A stretch of DNA of 64,000 nt from Channallabes apus. Lineage: Eukaryota; Chordata; Actinopteri; Siluriformes; Clariidae. The notes beneath the pieces are model-generated. The model searched no databases. It was not told where the DNA came from and saw nothing but the letters and a program-made list of their open reading frames with translations. Made by a program: the position numbers and the translations under genes. This document shows positions 11,329 to 21,966 of the stretch, piece by piece (the first letter of the stretch is position 1; every line of letters begins with the position of its first letter). The stretch spans positions 10,984,065 through 11,048,064 of the forward strand of contig CM060113.1 of assembly GCA_030522415.1 (NCBI GenBank). The letters are read 5' to 3'.

Positions 11329-12258
11329 ATGGACACAGCAGGTCCAGACCCCATCAGATCAGCAGTAGCCCATCAGGGGGTGCTCCTAGGCCAGCATGAG
11401 ACCCGCTTGACCAGCACCACGAGAGAGGTCGAGTTCCTCGCCACCCAGGTGGCAGACCTCACGGCGCGCATCCAGGAACTCCAGCGGGAGGCCGCTCAAG
11501 CAGGTTCTGTCCACCTCTCCTCACGTCACGATCAGGAGCCCCGCTGCAACAACCCACCTCCCTACGACGGGGACCCTAACTCCTGCCGAGCCTTCCTGAC
11601 ACAATGTTCGGTAGTGTTCGCCCTCCAGCCGCGCACATTTGCAGCAGAAGAGACAAGGGTGGCATTTGTTTTGACTCTTCTTACAGGCAAGGCCCGTGAA
11701 TGGGGAACTTCTGTCTGGGAGTCCAGAGCCCCATGTTGTGACTCATTTAACGAGCTTCGACAGGAGATGTTGAAGCTTTTTGATAGGTCCGTCAGAGGAC
11801 AGGAAGCAGCGGACAAGCTCGCACGGCTCCGTCAGGCAGGTCGCTCAGTCACAGAGTTTGCCATTCAGTTCAAGACCTTAGCAGCCTCCTGTGACTGGAA
11901 TGAGGCCGCCTGTCGGGCAATGTTCCGGGTAGGGCTCGAGGAGGATATCCAGGATGAACTGGCCACTCATGACCTGCCCCACGACCTTGAAGACCTCATC
12001 GACCTGGCACTCCGCATCGAGGCTCGTCTCTGTCGTCGGCACCAGCGCCGGCTGGTCCGTTCCTCTAGCAGGGTGGAGGGTTCTAACCCCCCTGTGGCGA
12101 CCGTTGACCTGCCAGAACCTGAACCCATGCAGCTGGGACGCCTCCGTCTAACACCCCAGGAAAAACAACTGCGTCTGACCAAAGGCCTGTGCCTCTATTG
12201 TGGCAAGCCAGGCCACTTTGCCGCAGCCTGCCCAGCAAAAGCCAAGGCTCACCAGTGA
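11329..12258 (+). CDS. gag: Gag-like capsid/nucleocapsid protein
   Basis: 309 codons from the first ATG after the primer-binding site. The structural protein would assemble the virus-like particle and package the RNA. An N-terminal coiled-coil-like stretch (about residues 20-55) is followed by a capsid-like region (about 70-220) with [15 protein letters not shown], the kind seen in sushi elements and in the related domesticated PEG10/RTL genes. A single zinc knuckle, C288-X2-C291-X4-H296-X4-C301, lies at the C-terminus. Its last 70 nt overlap pol in the -1 frame. No stop or frameshift interrupts it. Confidence 0.92.
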   Translation: MDTAGPDPIRSAVAHQGVLLGQHETRLTSTTREVEFLATQVADLTARIQELQREAAQAGSVHLSSRHDQEPRCNNPPPYDGDPNSCRAFLTQCSVVFALQPRTFAAEETRVAFVLTLLTGKAREWGTSVWESRAPCCDSFNELRQEMLKLFDRSVRGQEAADKLARLRQAGRSVTEFAIQFKTLAASCDWNEAACRAMFRVGLEEDIQDELATHDLPHDLEDLIDLALRIEARLCRRHQRRLVRSSSRVEGSNPPVATVDLPEPEPMQLGRLRLTPQEKQLRLTKGLCLYCGKPGHFAAACPAKAKAHQ

Positions 12259-15200
12259 AGCGGGGGATCCTGGTGAGCGCTATTCCTTTTTCACAATCCC
12301 CCTCCTCTCGCACACTTTTATCTGTCTTAGTTCAGTTTGGGGAGACTTCACAGTCATGCTCGGCCTTGGTCGATTCAGGGGCTGAGGGCAATTTTATGGA
12401 CAGCTCGATAGCTGCAAGTTTGGGTATTCCAGCTATTCCCTTGCCTGAACCTATCTCTGCCCGGTCCTTAAATGGGACCTTAATTACTACTGTTTCTCAC
12501 CAGACACCCAAAGTTAGCCTAGTGGTCTCAGGCAATCACCGTGAGGAGACCACGTTGTACCTTCTGGACTCCCCTAGTGCTCCTATAGTGTTGGGGCACC
12601 CCTGGTTGGTACAACATGGCCCTCACGTTGATTGGTCTGGAAATTCTGTCCTGTCTTGGAGCCAAAATTGTCTTGCTTCTTGTCTTGGTCCTGCCCCTTT
12701 TTCTGGTTCTGTTTGTCCTGTGTTGCAGGTGGAGGTTGCTGATCTGTCCGGGGTCCCGGCGGGGTACCACGACCTGCGGCTGGTGTTCAGCAAGTCCCGG
12801 GCCATGTCCTTGCCTCCTCATCGCCCTTATGACTGCGCCATTGAGCTCCTCCCAGGCACTTCTCCGCCCAAGGGTCACTTGTATTCCCTTTCAGGTCCGG
12901 AAAGAGAGGCCATGGACACCTATATTAACGAATCACTCAAAGCCGGCCTCATCCGCCCCTCCTCTTCTCCTGCGGGTGCGGGGTTCTTCTTTGTCAAGAA
13001 GAGAGATGGTTCCCTGCGTCCCTGTATTGACTATCGTGGGCTGAATGACATTACCATTAAGAACAGGTATCCCCTCCCTCTTATGTCTTCAGCTTTCGAA
13101 CTTTTGCAGGGAGCCAAGGTCTTCACCAAGCTTGACCTGCGCAATGCCTACCACCTTATCCGCATTCGGGAGGGAGATGAGTGGAAGACAGCTTTCAACA
13201 CACCCACGGGACACTTTGAATACCGGGTCCTTCCGTTTGGTCTGACCAATGCTCCTGCTGTCTTCCAGGCCCTGGTCAACGATGTGCTGAGAGACATGGT
13301 AAATCAATTTGTCTTTGTGTACCTAGATGACATCCTGATATTTTCTCCCTCTTTGCAGGTACACACTCAGCATGTCCGCCAGGTGTTGCAACGGCTTTTG
13401 GAGAACCAACTATTCGTGAAAGCGGAGAAGTGTGTCTTCCATGCAAGGTCGGTTTCGTTCCTGGGGTTCGTGATTTCGGCGGGTGAGATCAGAGCCGACC
13501 CTGCTAAGATAAGGGCGGTAGCTGAGTGGCCAACTCCTGACTCTCGGAAGGCTCTGCAGCGGTTCCTGGGGTTCGCCAACTTTTATCGGCGTTTCATCCG
13601 GAACTTCAGTCAGATGGCTGCACCCTTAACAGCGCTCACTTCTCCAAAGGTACTGTTTAAATGGAGTAATGAGGCCCAGGAATCCTTTGATAAATTAAAG
13701 TCCCGGTTTGTCTCTGCTCCTGTCTTGTCTACTCCAGATCCTGAACTACAGTTTATCGTTGAGGTGGACGCTTCAGATGTTGGAGTTGGTGCGGTCCTGT
13801 CACAACGCTCTCTTCGGGATGGGAAGGTGCATCCATGCGCCTTCTTCTCCCACCGCCTGAACCCCACTGAGCGGAATTACGACATAGGTAATCGGGAGTT
13901 GTTGGCAGTCAGACTGGCTTTGGGTGAGTGGCGTCACTGGCTGGAGGGCGCAGTCCAACCATTCATGGTCTGGACTGACCACAAGAATTTAGAATACATC
14001 AACTCGGCCAGAAGACTAAATTCCAGACAGGCCCGCTGGTCCCTTTTCTTTAGCCGTTTTAATTTTACACTCTCTTACAGGCCTGGGTCTAAAAACACCA
14101 AACCGGACTCCCTTTCTCGGCTATTTGAGACCCCTGAGAAGGAGACCTCCGTCGACACCATCCTGCCCAAGGGCATGGTGGTGGCTGCGCTCTCATGGGA
14201 CGTCGAGAGGGAGGTTCAGGAGGCCCTGCAGAAGTGCCGTGTACCCAGAGGGGTTCCAGCGGGCAAGCTGTATGTCCCTTTGAGACTGCGCTCCAAAGTC
14301 ATCCAGTGGTGTCACTCATCCAGACTGGTTTGTCACCCAGGAGTTCGGAGATCGTTGGCCTCCATCCGTCAGCGATTTTGGTGGTCCACCATGACCAAGG
14401 ATGTCAGGCAGTTCGTGGCAGCTTGCTCAGTTTGCGCCCAGAACAAGAGTTCACCTTCGCCTCCCGTTGGTCTTCTTCGCCCATTACCCATCCCCGCCCG
14501 CCCGTGGTCACATCTAGCTCTTGATTTTGTCACGGGCCTCCCCGAGTCAAGGGGCAACACCGTCATTCTCACGGTGGTGGACCGCTTCTCCAAAGCAGCC
14601 CACTTCATCCCTCTCCCCAAGCTCCCCTCCGCCAAAGAGACTGCTCAGGTGGTGGTTGACCAAGTATTCCGGATTCATGGTCTTCCGGTAAACGTGGTCT
14701 CTGATAGGGGCCCACAGTTCGTCTCTCGGTTTTGGAAGGAATTTTGCAGACAGATCGGGGCCTCAACGAGTCTGTCATCTGGATTCCACCCCCAGACCAA
14801 TGGGCAGTCTGAGCGGGCTAACCAGGATTTGGAACGTGCTCTCCGCTGCCTGGCATCCCACAATCCGACCTCCTGGTGTCAACAGTTGTCCTGGGTAGAG
14901 TATGCCCACAATACTCTACCGGTTTCTGCCACAGGTATGTCACCATTTCAGTGTTCTGTTGGCTATCAACCCCCTCTGTTCCCTTCACAGGAACCCGAAG
15001 CGGCAGTCCCGTCTGCCTTGGCTTTTGTCCAACGTTGCCGGCGCACCTGGAGAAAGGCTAAGGAGGTCTTGGCCCGGACTAGTAGACGGACCAAAGCCGC
15101 GGCCAATCGCCACCGGACTCCTGCCCCTAACTATGTTTGTGGTCAAAGGGTATGGCTTTCTACCAAGGACTTGCCTCTCAGGGTGGTCTCGCGCAAGTTG

Positions 15201-15575
15201 GCTCCCAAGTTCATTGGTCCGTACCGGATCACAAAGGTCTTGAACCCAGTGGCGATCCGGCTCAAGCTTCCTTCCACGCTTGGTCGGGTACACCCAGTAT
15301 TTCATGTTTCTAGGGTTAAACCTGTGTATTCCTCCCCTCTTGCCCCTTCTGCTCCGACCCCCCCTCCCCCTCGTCTAGTGGATGGCTCCCCAGTATACAC
15401 TGTTAGGAGGTTGCTGGACGTCCGTCGCAGAGGTCGGGGTTTTCAGTATCTAGTGGACTGGGAGGGCTATGGTCCAGAGGAGAGGAGTTGGATTCCGGCC
15501 CGGGATGTTCTGGATCGGGCGCTGGTCGTGGACCTCTGTCGACGACGAGGTGAGCCCCTCCCTGGGGGCGCCTAG
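12189..15575 (+). CDS. pol: Pol polyprotein: protease, RT, RNase H, integrase, chromodomain
   Basis: 1,128 codons from 12189 (a nominal GTG; the frame is open from 12123). It is probably made as a Gag-Pol fusion by a -1 shift, although no canonical slippery heptamer is present. Landmarks: aspartic protease D62-S-G; RT with LDL (D316) and YLDD 378-381; RNase H D527, E570, D597; integrase zinc finger H709/H716/C746/C749; integrase D779, D839, E875 (D35E spacing); GPY at 1010-1012; chromodomain about 1068-1118 with [17 protein letters not shown]. All catalytic residues are present and there is no internal stop. The chromodomain should steer integration by binding modified histone tails. Confidence 0.95.
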   Translation: MPLLWQARPLCRSLPSKSQGSPVKRGILVSAIPFSQSPSSRTLLSVLVQFGETSQSCSALVDSGAEGNFMDSSIAASLGIPAIPLPEPISARSLNGTLITTVSHQTPKVSLVVSGNHREETTLYLLDSPSAPIVLGHPWLVQHGPHVDWSGNSVLSWSQNCLASCLGPAPFSGSVCPVLQVEVADLSGVPAGYHDLRLVFSKSRAMSLPPHRPYDCAIELLPGTSPPKGHLYSLSGPEREAMDTYINESLKAGLIRPSSSPAGAGFFFVKKRDGSLRPCIDYRGLNDITIKNRYPLPLMSSAFELLQGAKVFTKLDLRNAYHLIRIREGDEWKTAFNTPTGHFEYRVLPFGLTNAPAVFQALVNDVLRDMVNQFVFVYLDDILIFSPSLQVHTQHVRQVLQRLLENQLFVKAEKCVFHARSVSFLGFVISAGEIRADPAKIRAVAEWPTPDSRKALQRFLGFANFYRRFIRNFSQMAAPLTALTSPKVLFKWSNEAQESFDKLKSRFVSAPVLSTPDPELQFIVEVDASDVGVGAVLSQRSLRDGKVHPCAFFSHRLNPTERNYDIGNRELLAVRLALGEWRHWLEGAVQPFMVWTDHKNLEYINSARRLNSRQARWSLFFSRFNFTLSYRPGSKNTKPDSLSRLFETPEKETSVDTILPKGMVVAALSWDVEREVQEALQKCRVPRGVPAGKLYVPLRLRSKVIQWCHSSRLVCHPGVRRSLASIRQRFWWSTMTKDVRQFVAACSVCAQNKSSPSPPVGLLRPLPIPARPWSHLALDFVTGLPESRGNTVILTVVDRFSKAAHFIPLPKLPSAKETAQVVVDQVFRIHGLPVNVVSDRGPQFVSRFWKEFCRQIGASTSLSSGFHPQTNGQSERANQDLERALRCLASHNPTSWCQQLSWVEYAHNTLPVSATGMSPFQCSVGYQPPLFPSQEPEAAVPSALAFVQRCRRTWRKAKEVLARTSRRTKAAANRHRTPAPNYVCGQRVWLSTKDLPLRVVSRKLAPKFIGPYRITKVLNPVAIRLKLPSTLGRVHPVFHVSRVKPVYSSPLAPSAPTPPPPRLVDGSPVYTVRRLLDVRRRGRGFQYLVDWEGYGPEERSWIPARDVLDRALVVDLCRRRGEPLPGGA

Positions 15576-15585
15576 TGGCGCCCAT

Positions 15586-15596
15586 GGGGGGGGGGG
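15586..15596 (+). promoter_or_regulatory. Polypurine tract
   Basis: Eleven consecutive G residues, three bases before the 3' LTR, in the position of the plus-strand primer of LTR elements. Confidence 0.85.
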
Positions 15597-15599
15597 TAC

Positions 15600-16431
15600 T
15601 GTCAAGACCCCGGTCTGATCATTGAGTTAAATCTTTTTTCTTTTCTCCTTTCCTCTCTCCCAGTGTTTACATGTCTATTCTAGCACATGGTGTTTGTTTT
15701 GATCCTTCGCCATGTGCTCGTGTCTGTGACATCACCACCATCCCTCCCACTTCCTCCTTATCACTCTATCAAGATGATTTCACTCACCTGTTCCCCTCGT
15801 TTTCGTTGTAATCAGTCACCCTATTTATTCCCTCTTGTCCATCGTCCTGTGTCAGATCGTTGTCCCATGTCGCTAGCTGTATCGCCTGTCCGTTTCTTGT
15901 TCTGTCTAGTCCTGTATGTAGAGTTTATTTTTGGCTCCAAGCCAGTATCCGTCGGTCCTGTTTTCCACCTATTTTTCCCCTCCTCTCTCCCGTGGTTTTT
16001 TGTCCTTTTGCACCCAGGCGGGATCCTGTTTTTCTTTTCTTAATTTGCACTGCAGTCTCCCGTCCCGAAGCCGGCCGGCTCTTGCTCTTCTTCGCGGCCG
16101 TGCAGTTCAGCGGACTTCGGTCCTATCGCCCCCTGCTGGCCGCCAAAGGAACTACAGCCTCGTCTCCTGGTTAAGGCCCTTTTTCTCTACGGAGTGGTTT
16201 TTGTTTTTTCCCCTTTTGGGACGTTGGCGCTCCTGGGTTTTGCTTTAAAGAAAAGGAGAAGAAAAGAAGAAAGCAGTGCAGCTTGTTCCTGATCTTATTT
16301 TTGTACTTTTATTTATTTATTTATTTATTTATTGTTTGTTTTTTTTCCTTTTCTGTCTGAGTCAAGGCATATCTGCAACCAATAAAATCTTGAAGGAGAC
16401 CTGCACTTGTGTCCGTTCTGATTCCCTAACA
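15600..16431 (+). repeat. 3' LTR
   Basis: 832 bp, matching the 5' LTR base for base by eye except for one missing T in the ATTT repeat near 16332. AATAAA is at 16381-16386. It ends CTAACA and is followed by (TA)n. Confidence 0.95.
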
Positions 16432-17273
16432 TATATATATATAAATTTCACTACAGATATTACACCCTTAAGCACTATACTGTACAAAATCCAATGGCTT
16501 TTTGTCAGTGGCAAAAACAGCAAATGTCAAAGTAGTTCCAAAATAGGTCACATAATGCTCTGAAGGGGCATTTATTTGAGTTGTCTGTAAAGGCATAAAA
16601 GTACTACCCTTTGGTAAGGACATTATAAACCCCTAAATGTGACCACATGGTGCAGTATTTCATCAGAAAAAAAATCAGAAACAATGTTTATAAAAATTGT
16701 AAGTTGCTCATAGCTTGCTGTGTAACAATTTGATATCCCAAACATGTTTGCGTTAATTTATTAAGACATGATGACCATTATAGTATAAAATAGGATTGCA
16801 AATTTTTAGTTAAGCAATAGCACAGGACTGCTGTACTGATGGATATATCATAGCTGTGATAAGGGTGTAGCCAGAATGCCGCAGGCATCAAAGCAGTGCT
16901 ACATTTATCAATACAGTACAGCATCTAGTGTGACCTGTCTTTTATACAACAGTTCTTCAAACACCATTTCTTATTAACAGATGATTTGTTTCTATATTTA
17001 ACCAGTTATTTTGCTCTGTCAACACATATCCTTCCATGCATGGTAGAACTAACTAATCGCAACTGGCGGAGCTGTTAACCGACCTTTAATAACCTACAGT
17101 TTAAATAATAAAGTTAAATCTGGTTTTAAATTCTTAGGGGGGGAGAATAAATCATGAATGTGATGGACAGTCCCATAAATCTCACAAATCTCTCTTTAAA
17201 TTTTATAACATAAAATAAGTCACTTTTTATGCATATTTGTACAACCACTGCCACTTTCAAATTTTATATAATA
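16432..17273. other. Non-coding, nothing recognised
   Basis: Unique AT-rich sequence after a short (TA)n remnant of the insertion target. Confidence 0.45.
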
Positions 17274-17472
17274 TTCATTCATTCATTCATCTTCTATACC
17301 GCTTAAACCTGTGTTCAGGGTCGCGGGGGACCTGGAGCCTATCCCAGGAGACTTCGGGCACTAGGCCCATCGCAGGGCACACACACATACACACACTCAC
17401 ACACCCAATCACACACTACGGGCAATTTAGGAACGCCAATTAGCCTAACCTGCATATCTTTGGACTGTGGGA
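17274..17472 (-). repeat. tRNA-headed SINE, 3' part only
   Basis: ATTCATTCATTCATTC (the TGAA-type tail in reverse) is followed by GGGTCGCGGGGGACCTGGAG and by GGCAATTTAGGAACGCCAAT and CTTTGGACTGTGGGAG. These are the body motifs of the full copies at 57.7 and 58.1 kb. The tRNA-like head is missing. Confidence 0.75.
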
Positions 17473-18585
17473 GATTTTATATAATATACGTTTTTTAATA
17501 TATATTTCTATATTTCTATATTTTGTAATATTTTTATCATGCCCTTATTTGTACAGTTTATCTTACTAGTTAAGTTTATTTTCTTTAGTATTTCTTTTTA
17601 TTCATACTGTATTTATTCCTTACGTATAAGTTTTAATTTATTTTTATTTTTAAGGTCACTGGCGGTCATATAAGCATTTCACTGTTATTGTGGTGAAAGT
17701 AGCTTTAAATTCTTATTGGTACTATGAAGCCAAAAGGTGAGGAGAATAAATCATGAAGGTGATTGACAGTCCTGTAAATCTTTAAGGTTTCTTTTTATGT
17801 CCACAATTTCTGCTTTAGCTTTTAGCCTCAACTAACTTACTCTTCCAGAGTTAAATCCTAAATACCATAAAATGATTCAGGGGTTAATGATTTTAGATGA
17901 AGTGGAGTGGTGCATATACGGTAGTTAAAAGTCACAGCTAAGTTCATGGTTGACACCATATCAACACTACTGAGATGCCCTCGTCCTATCAAATTGCTTG
18001 GTTGGAATTAAGTATGGTAAACCATTCCGGGCAGTTCATCACCTAGTTGCAAAAGGGCACCTTCCATTGATCTTTTTTATTTACTTTTGGAGAGTTTAAA
18101 AGTCAGATAGACTTGCCAATATATGTAAAGCCTTGCAGTTTGCCTCAATATTCTAAGTTCTGAGCCATGTTTTTCTGGATAGTATTTTGTGTATGACCTT
18201 ATGCCTGATTCTGTAATTTTTTTTTCCTTTTTTGACTGGTTCTTATTGATCTGACAATCTTTGATATCTGTTTTTTGATCTTCGCTTGCCTACTTGATCT
18301 TTTTCAGGGATGAATTTGCCAGGTCATATTTTGTATTTTACTAGTTTTTGAAGCCTAGACTATGCTTTGACTTAGTCTTTTAAGTGTCTCTGTCTTAATA
18401 ATCGATTTGCCTGGGACCTCTGTTAAAGTAAGTCAGGGTTGTAGAGAAGGCTAAACACACACAAACCATGTTTACACTCCTCCTAAATTTCTGTATCATT
18501 GTTTATTAATGTTTATTAATAACCATTATTGGTATAAAACAATGAAAGTATGGAGTATATACAGTACTGTATAGCTTCAATAATT
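17473..18585. other. Non-coding, nothing recognised
   Basis: T-rich unique sequence with no coding or repeat signal that I can support. Confidence 0.45.
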
Positions 18586-19325
18586 TATATCTCACCGATA
18601 CCTGCAATTACAGCTGCAAGTCCTTTAGGATATGTTTCTACCAGTTTTGCACATATACTGTAGAGAGTGAAAAATTTGGTCTTTCTTCTTTGCAAAATAG
18701 CTCAAACTCAGTTTCAATTTTGGTCTCATCTGACCAGAACACCTTCTCCCACATGTTTGCTCTCCCCCCCACGTGGTTATTGCAAACTGCACACTGAACT
18801 TCTTATGGCTTTCTTCCAACAATGGCGTTCTCCTTGCCATTCTTCCATTAAAGCCAGATATTTAAGGTGCAGGACTAACAGTTGTCTTGTGGACAGATTC
18901 TCCCACCTGAGCTGTGGACCTCTGCAGCTCCTCCAGAGTTACCATGGGCCTCTTCGCTGCTTCTCTGATTAATGCTCTCCTTGCCTGTCAGTTTTGACTG
19001 GATGGCTATGTCTTGGTAGAACTGCAGTTGTGCCATACTTTTCCATTTTTAGATGATGAATTTAACAGACATCCATAAAATGTTCAAAGCTTTGAAAATT
19101 TTTTTATAACCTAAGCCTTCTTTAAACTTTATCCCTGACCTGTCTGGTGTGTTCGTTGGGTTTCATGATACTGTTTGTTCACAAATCTTTTCTAACAAAT
19201 GTCTGAAAGGTTTAAAAAAAAATTGTATTCATACTAAGATTAAATTACATTGGTGGACTTTATTTACTAATTAGGTGACTTCTGAAGGCAATTGATTCCA
19301 CTGGATTTGTTAGTTTGACATGATT
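18586..19325 (-). pseudogene. Internally deleted Tc1-like element of a second family
   Basis: Minus-strand transposase remnants. The reverse complement of ATTTTGGTCTCATCTGACCA near 18718 encodes the WSDETKI-type catalytic motif. The reverse complement of GAGTTACCATGGGCCTC near 18935 belongs to the DNA-binding half. The middle of the gene is missing. The right flank has GGTGACTTCTGAAGGCAATT, a subterminal motif of a Tc1 family widespread in fish. Ends are approximate. Confidence 0.7.
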
Positions 19326-19344
19326 CAGCAAGTTTACAGTGATG

Positions 19345-19925
19345 CTTTAATGGTGTTATGAGTGACACACACGCTTCAAGAGTGGAAGAACAGCACTGGA
19401 AGAGATCAGAAAGAGAGATCAGGAAGTTTCAAACAATCCACAACATTGCTGCCATTGTCAAGGTGTCATATGGAACAGTCCAGGCAATTCTCACATGTGA
19501 ATTAAAAATGTGCTGCGTTACTGCCAAATTTGTCCCCATGTTGTTGACCCAGGAACATCATGTCAAAGTCTGGCAAGAACTCTGTCACCGTGCCGTTGAT
19601 GACCCATCTTTCATGTTGAGGACTATTACCGTTGATAAAACTTTTGTGTATGTGTATGACTCTGAGATGAAGCAACAGCCTTTACATGGAACAGACCATC
19701 TCTATGACTGAAAAACATGTGCAGGTCCACAATAATACCAGGGGCATTCTCATCATCTTTTTCAAAATTTACAGCTTTCGCTGGCAGATTTTAAGCCATC
19801 TGATGGAGGGCGGTTGGTGAAAGCAACTGGAATTCTTTCGTACCTCCTCGTTAATCCATTAAAAAAATGTTTTTGTCAGTGGAAAGCCAAATGAAGCAAG
19901 TTTAGCATTTTGTGCAAGATTTAGT
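19345..19925 (+). pseudogene. Mariner-type transposase relic
   Basis: An open stretch at 19358-19711 (117 codons) covers the second helix-turn-helix (IAAIVKVSYGTVQAIL) and the start of the catalytic domain. The usual TGDESW around the first Asp reads TVDKTF, so the Asp is kept but its surroundings are altered. Beyond 19711 the frame is broken. CHRAVDDPSFM and RGILIIFF-like residues can still be followed. It is clearly non-functional. Confidence 0.75.
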
Positions 19926-19934
19926 AAAAAGACA

Positions 19935-21127
19935 TACAGTGGTGTGAAAAACTATTTGCCCCCTTCCTGATTTCTATTCTTTTGCATGTTTGTCACACTT
20001 AAATGTTTCAGCTCATCAAAAACCGTTAACTATTAGTCAAAGATAACATAATTGAACACAAAATGCAGTTTTTAAATGAAGGTTTACGTTATTAAGCGAG
20101 AAAAAAAACTCCAAATCTACATGGCCCTGTGTGAAAAAGTGATTGCCCAGCTTGTTAAAAAATAACTTAACTGTGGTTTATCACACCTGAGTTCAATTTC
20201 TGCAGTCATCCCCAGGCCTGATTACTGCCACACCTGTATCAATCAAGAAATCACTTAAATAGGAACTACCTGACACAGTGAAGTAGACCAAAAGCACCTC
20301 AAAAGCTAGACATCATGCCAAGATCAAAAGAAATTCAGGAACAAATGAGAAGTTATTGAGATCTATCAGTCTGGTAAAGGTTATAAAGCCATTTCTAAAG
20401 CTTTGGGACTCCAGCGAACCACAGTGAGAGCCATTATCCACAAATGGCAAAAACATGGAACAGTGGTGAACCTTCCCAGGAGTGGCCGGTCGACCAAAAT
20501 TACCCCAAGAGCGCAGAGACAACTCATCCGAGAGGCCACAAAAGACCCCAGGACAACATCTAAAAAATCCAGAAGGAGAATGTCCGGTCATCTGTTCGTC
20601 AACTCAAGCTGAAGCGATCTTGGGTGCTGCAGCAGGACAATGACCCCAAACACACCAGCAAATCCACCTCTGAATGGCTGAAGGAAAACAAAATGAAGAC
20701 TTTGGAGTGGCCTAGTCAAAGTCCTGACCTGAATCCTATTGAGATGTTGTGGCATGACCTTAAAAAGGCGGTTCATGCTAGAAATAAATAAAGCTGAATT
20801 ACGACAATTCTGCAAAGATGAGTGGGCCAAAATTCCTCCAGAGCGCTGTAAAAGACTCGTTGCAAGTTATCGCAAATGCTTGCAGTTATTGCTGCTAAGG
20901 GTGGCCCAACCAGGGGGCAATTACTTTTTCACACAGGGCCATGTAGGTTTGGATTTTTTTTCTCCCTAAATAATAAAACCCCTCATTTAAAAACTGCATT
21001 TTATGTTTACTTGTGTTATCTTTGACTAATAGTTAAATGTGTTTGATGATCAGAAACATTTTGTGTGACAAACATGCAAAAGAATAAGAAATCAGGAGGG
21101 GGGCAAATAGTTTTTCACACCACTGTA
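19935..21127 (+). mobile_element. Tc1-like transposon, copy B (internal deletion derivative)
   Basis: The element proper is 19937-21125 (1,189 bp) with TA on both sides and the same ends as copies A, C and D. The transposase starts at 20313 (ATGCCAAGATC) but has a frameshift near 20352. It jumps at about 20563 from the ACAACATCTAAA sequence straight to the AATCCAGAAGGAGAATGTC sequence. This loses about 400 bp with AAA shared at the junction. Both ends and their IR/DR repeats are kept, so it could still be a substrate for transposase made elsewhere. Confidence 0.93.
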
Positions 21128-21177
21128 GCAGCATGGGTCCCAAAAATATTAGGAAGCATGGTAACTAGCAGAAGAGG

Positions 21178-21567
21178 TGTCACGTCTGCGTCGGGTGTGC
21201 ATGTGCGTCGCATGATCGCAGGAGGCGAGCTGACGGTTCAATAAAGTCTTTTATTCACGTTCAAATACAAACAAAAGTAAATACGCTCTTTCCGAGCACT
21301 TTGTCTTTATTTTAAATAATAATAAACCAACACAAACCTAACAAAAGCAACAACTATGGCAAAAAAAGCTAGACGCTTGACCGAGCTTCAGTCAGGCTAT
21401 TTATACAAAATAAATCTCATCAACTTTCCTCGGTTCAGGTGAACTTCTACGTCACCTGACCGAGGTGCAAACTGGGAACTGAAGTTTAAACAAACAAAAG
21501 ACAAACTACAAACAAAACTCAAACCAAAATGGGCGTTTTGGCGCCCTCTAGGGGTTTAAGCCTTACA
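21178..21567 (-). repeat. 3' LTR of the compact element
   Basis: 390 bp; minus-strand start TGTAAGGC, end TGACA. Two AATAAA signals are visible on the minus strand (near 21309 and 21249). It contains a near-perfect inverted repeat near 21428-21466 (CCTCGGTTCAGGTGA ... TCACCTGACCGAGG) that is absent from the other LTR. Confidence 0.9.
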
Positions 21568-21579
21568 TTATCCCCCCTC
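21568..21579 (-). promoter_or_regulatory. Polypurine tract of the compact element
   Basis: GAGGGGGGATAA on the minus strand directly precedes the TGTAAGG start of the 3' LTR. This fixes the orientation of the element. Confidence 0.85.
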
Positions 21580-21669
21580 AAAACATGCTCCTCCAGAGCA
21601 TCACCGGAGGTCCTGGACACCCACCCCAATAATCCATCTTCTTCCTCCCGTCCTGGAGTCTGGGTGACG

Positions 21670-21966
21670 GAGCTGGAGACGTGCTCTGCGGCTGCAGAGC
21701 TGGAAACGTGCTCTGCGGCTGCAGAGCTGGAAACGTGCTCGGCAGCTGCAGAGCTGGAGACGTGCTCGGCGGCTGCAGAGCCGATGCGATGTTCGGTGAC
21801 TGCGGTGCTGGAGCGGACCTCGGTGACGGCGGCGGAGCTGACACTGAGCTCGACGGCGGCGGAGCTGACCCTGAGCTCGACGGCGGCGGCAGAGCCGGAG
21901 GGAAGCTTGACGGCTGCGGCGGAGTGGATGCGAGGCTCAATGATGGCGGTGCTGGAGCGGAGCTCG
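21670..21966 (-). repeat. 27-bp tandem repeat coding a 9-residue unit
   Basis: Four near-identical 27-bp units at 21670-21777 grade into about seven diverged 27-30-bp units. Unit length is mostly a multiple of three, so the array preserves the frame of the ORF it lies in. Confidence 0.9.

Larger units (their letters stand above)
10480..16431 (+). mobile_element. Complete Ty3/gypsy chromodomain LTR retrotransposon (Tf1/sushi-type), 5.95 kb
   Basis: Order: 5' LTR (10480-11312), primer-binding site (11314-11324), gag (11329-12258), pol (12189-15575, a -1 frame overlap), G11 polypurine tract, 3' LTR (15600-16431). Both ORFs are uninterrupted. By eye the LTRs differ by one T in the ATTT run. Domain order protease, RT, RNase H, integrase, GPY, chromodomain makes it a chromovirus. 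The self-complementary primer site places it in the Tf1/sushi group. This is the least decayed element in the window and probably a recent insertion. Confidence 0.95.

Noticed and set aside
10567..11399. Open frames of about 80-118 codons inside the 5' LTR, repeated at 15687-16248 in the 3' LTR
   Set aside because: They lie in the long R region of the LTR, overlap in all frames, show no motif and are repeated only because the LTR is.
18667..18972. 101-codon plus-strand open frame
   Set aside because: It is the complement of a degraded Tc1 transposase and has no independent support.
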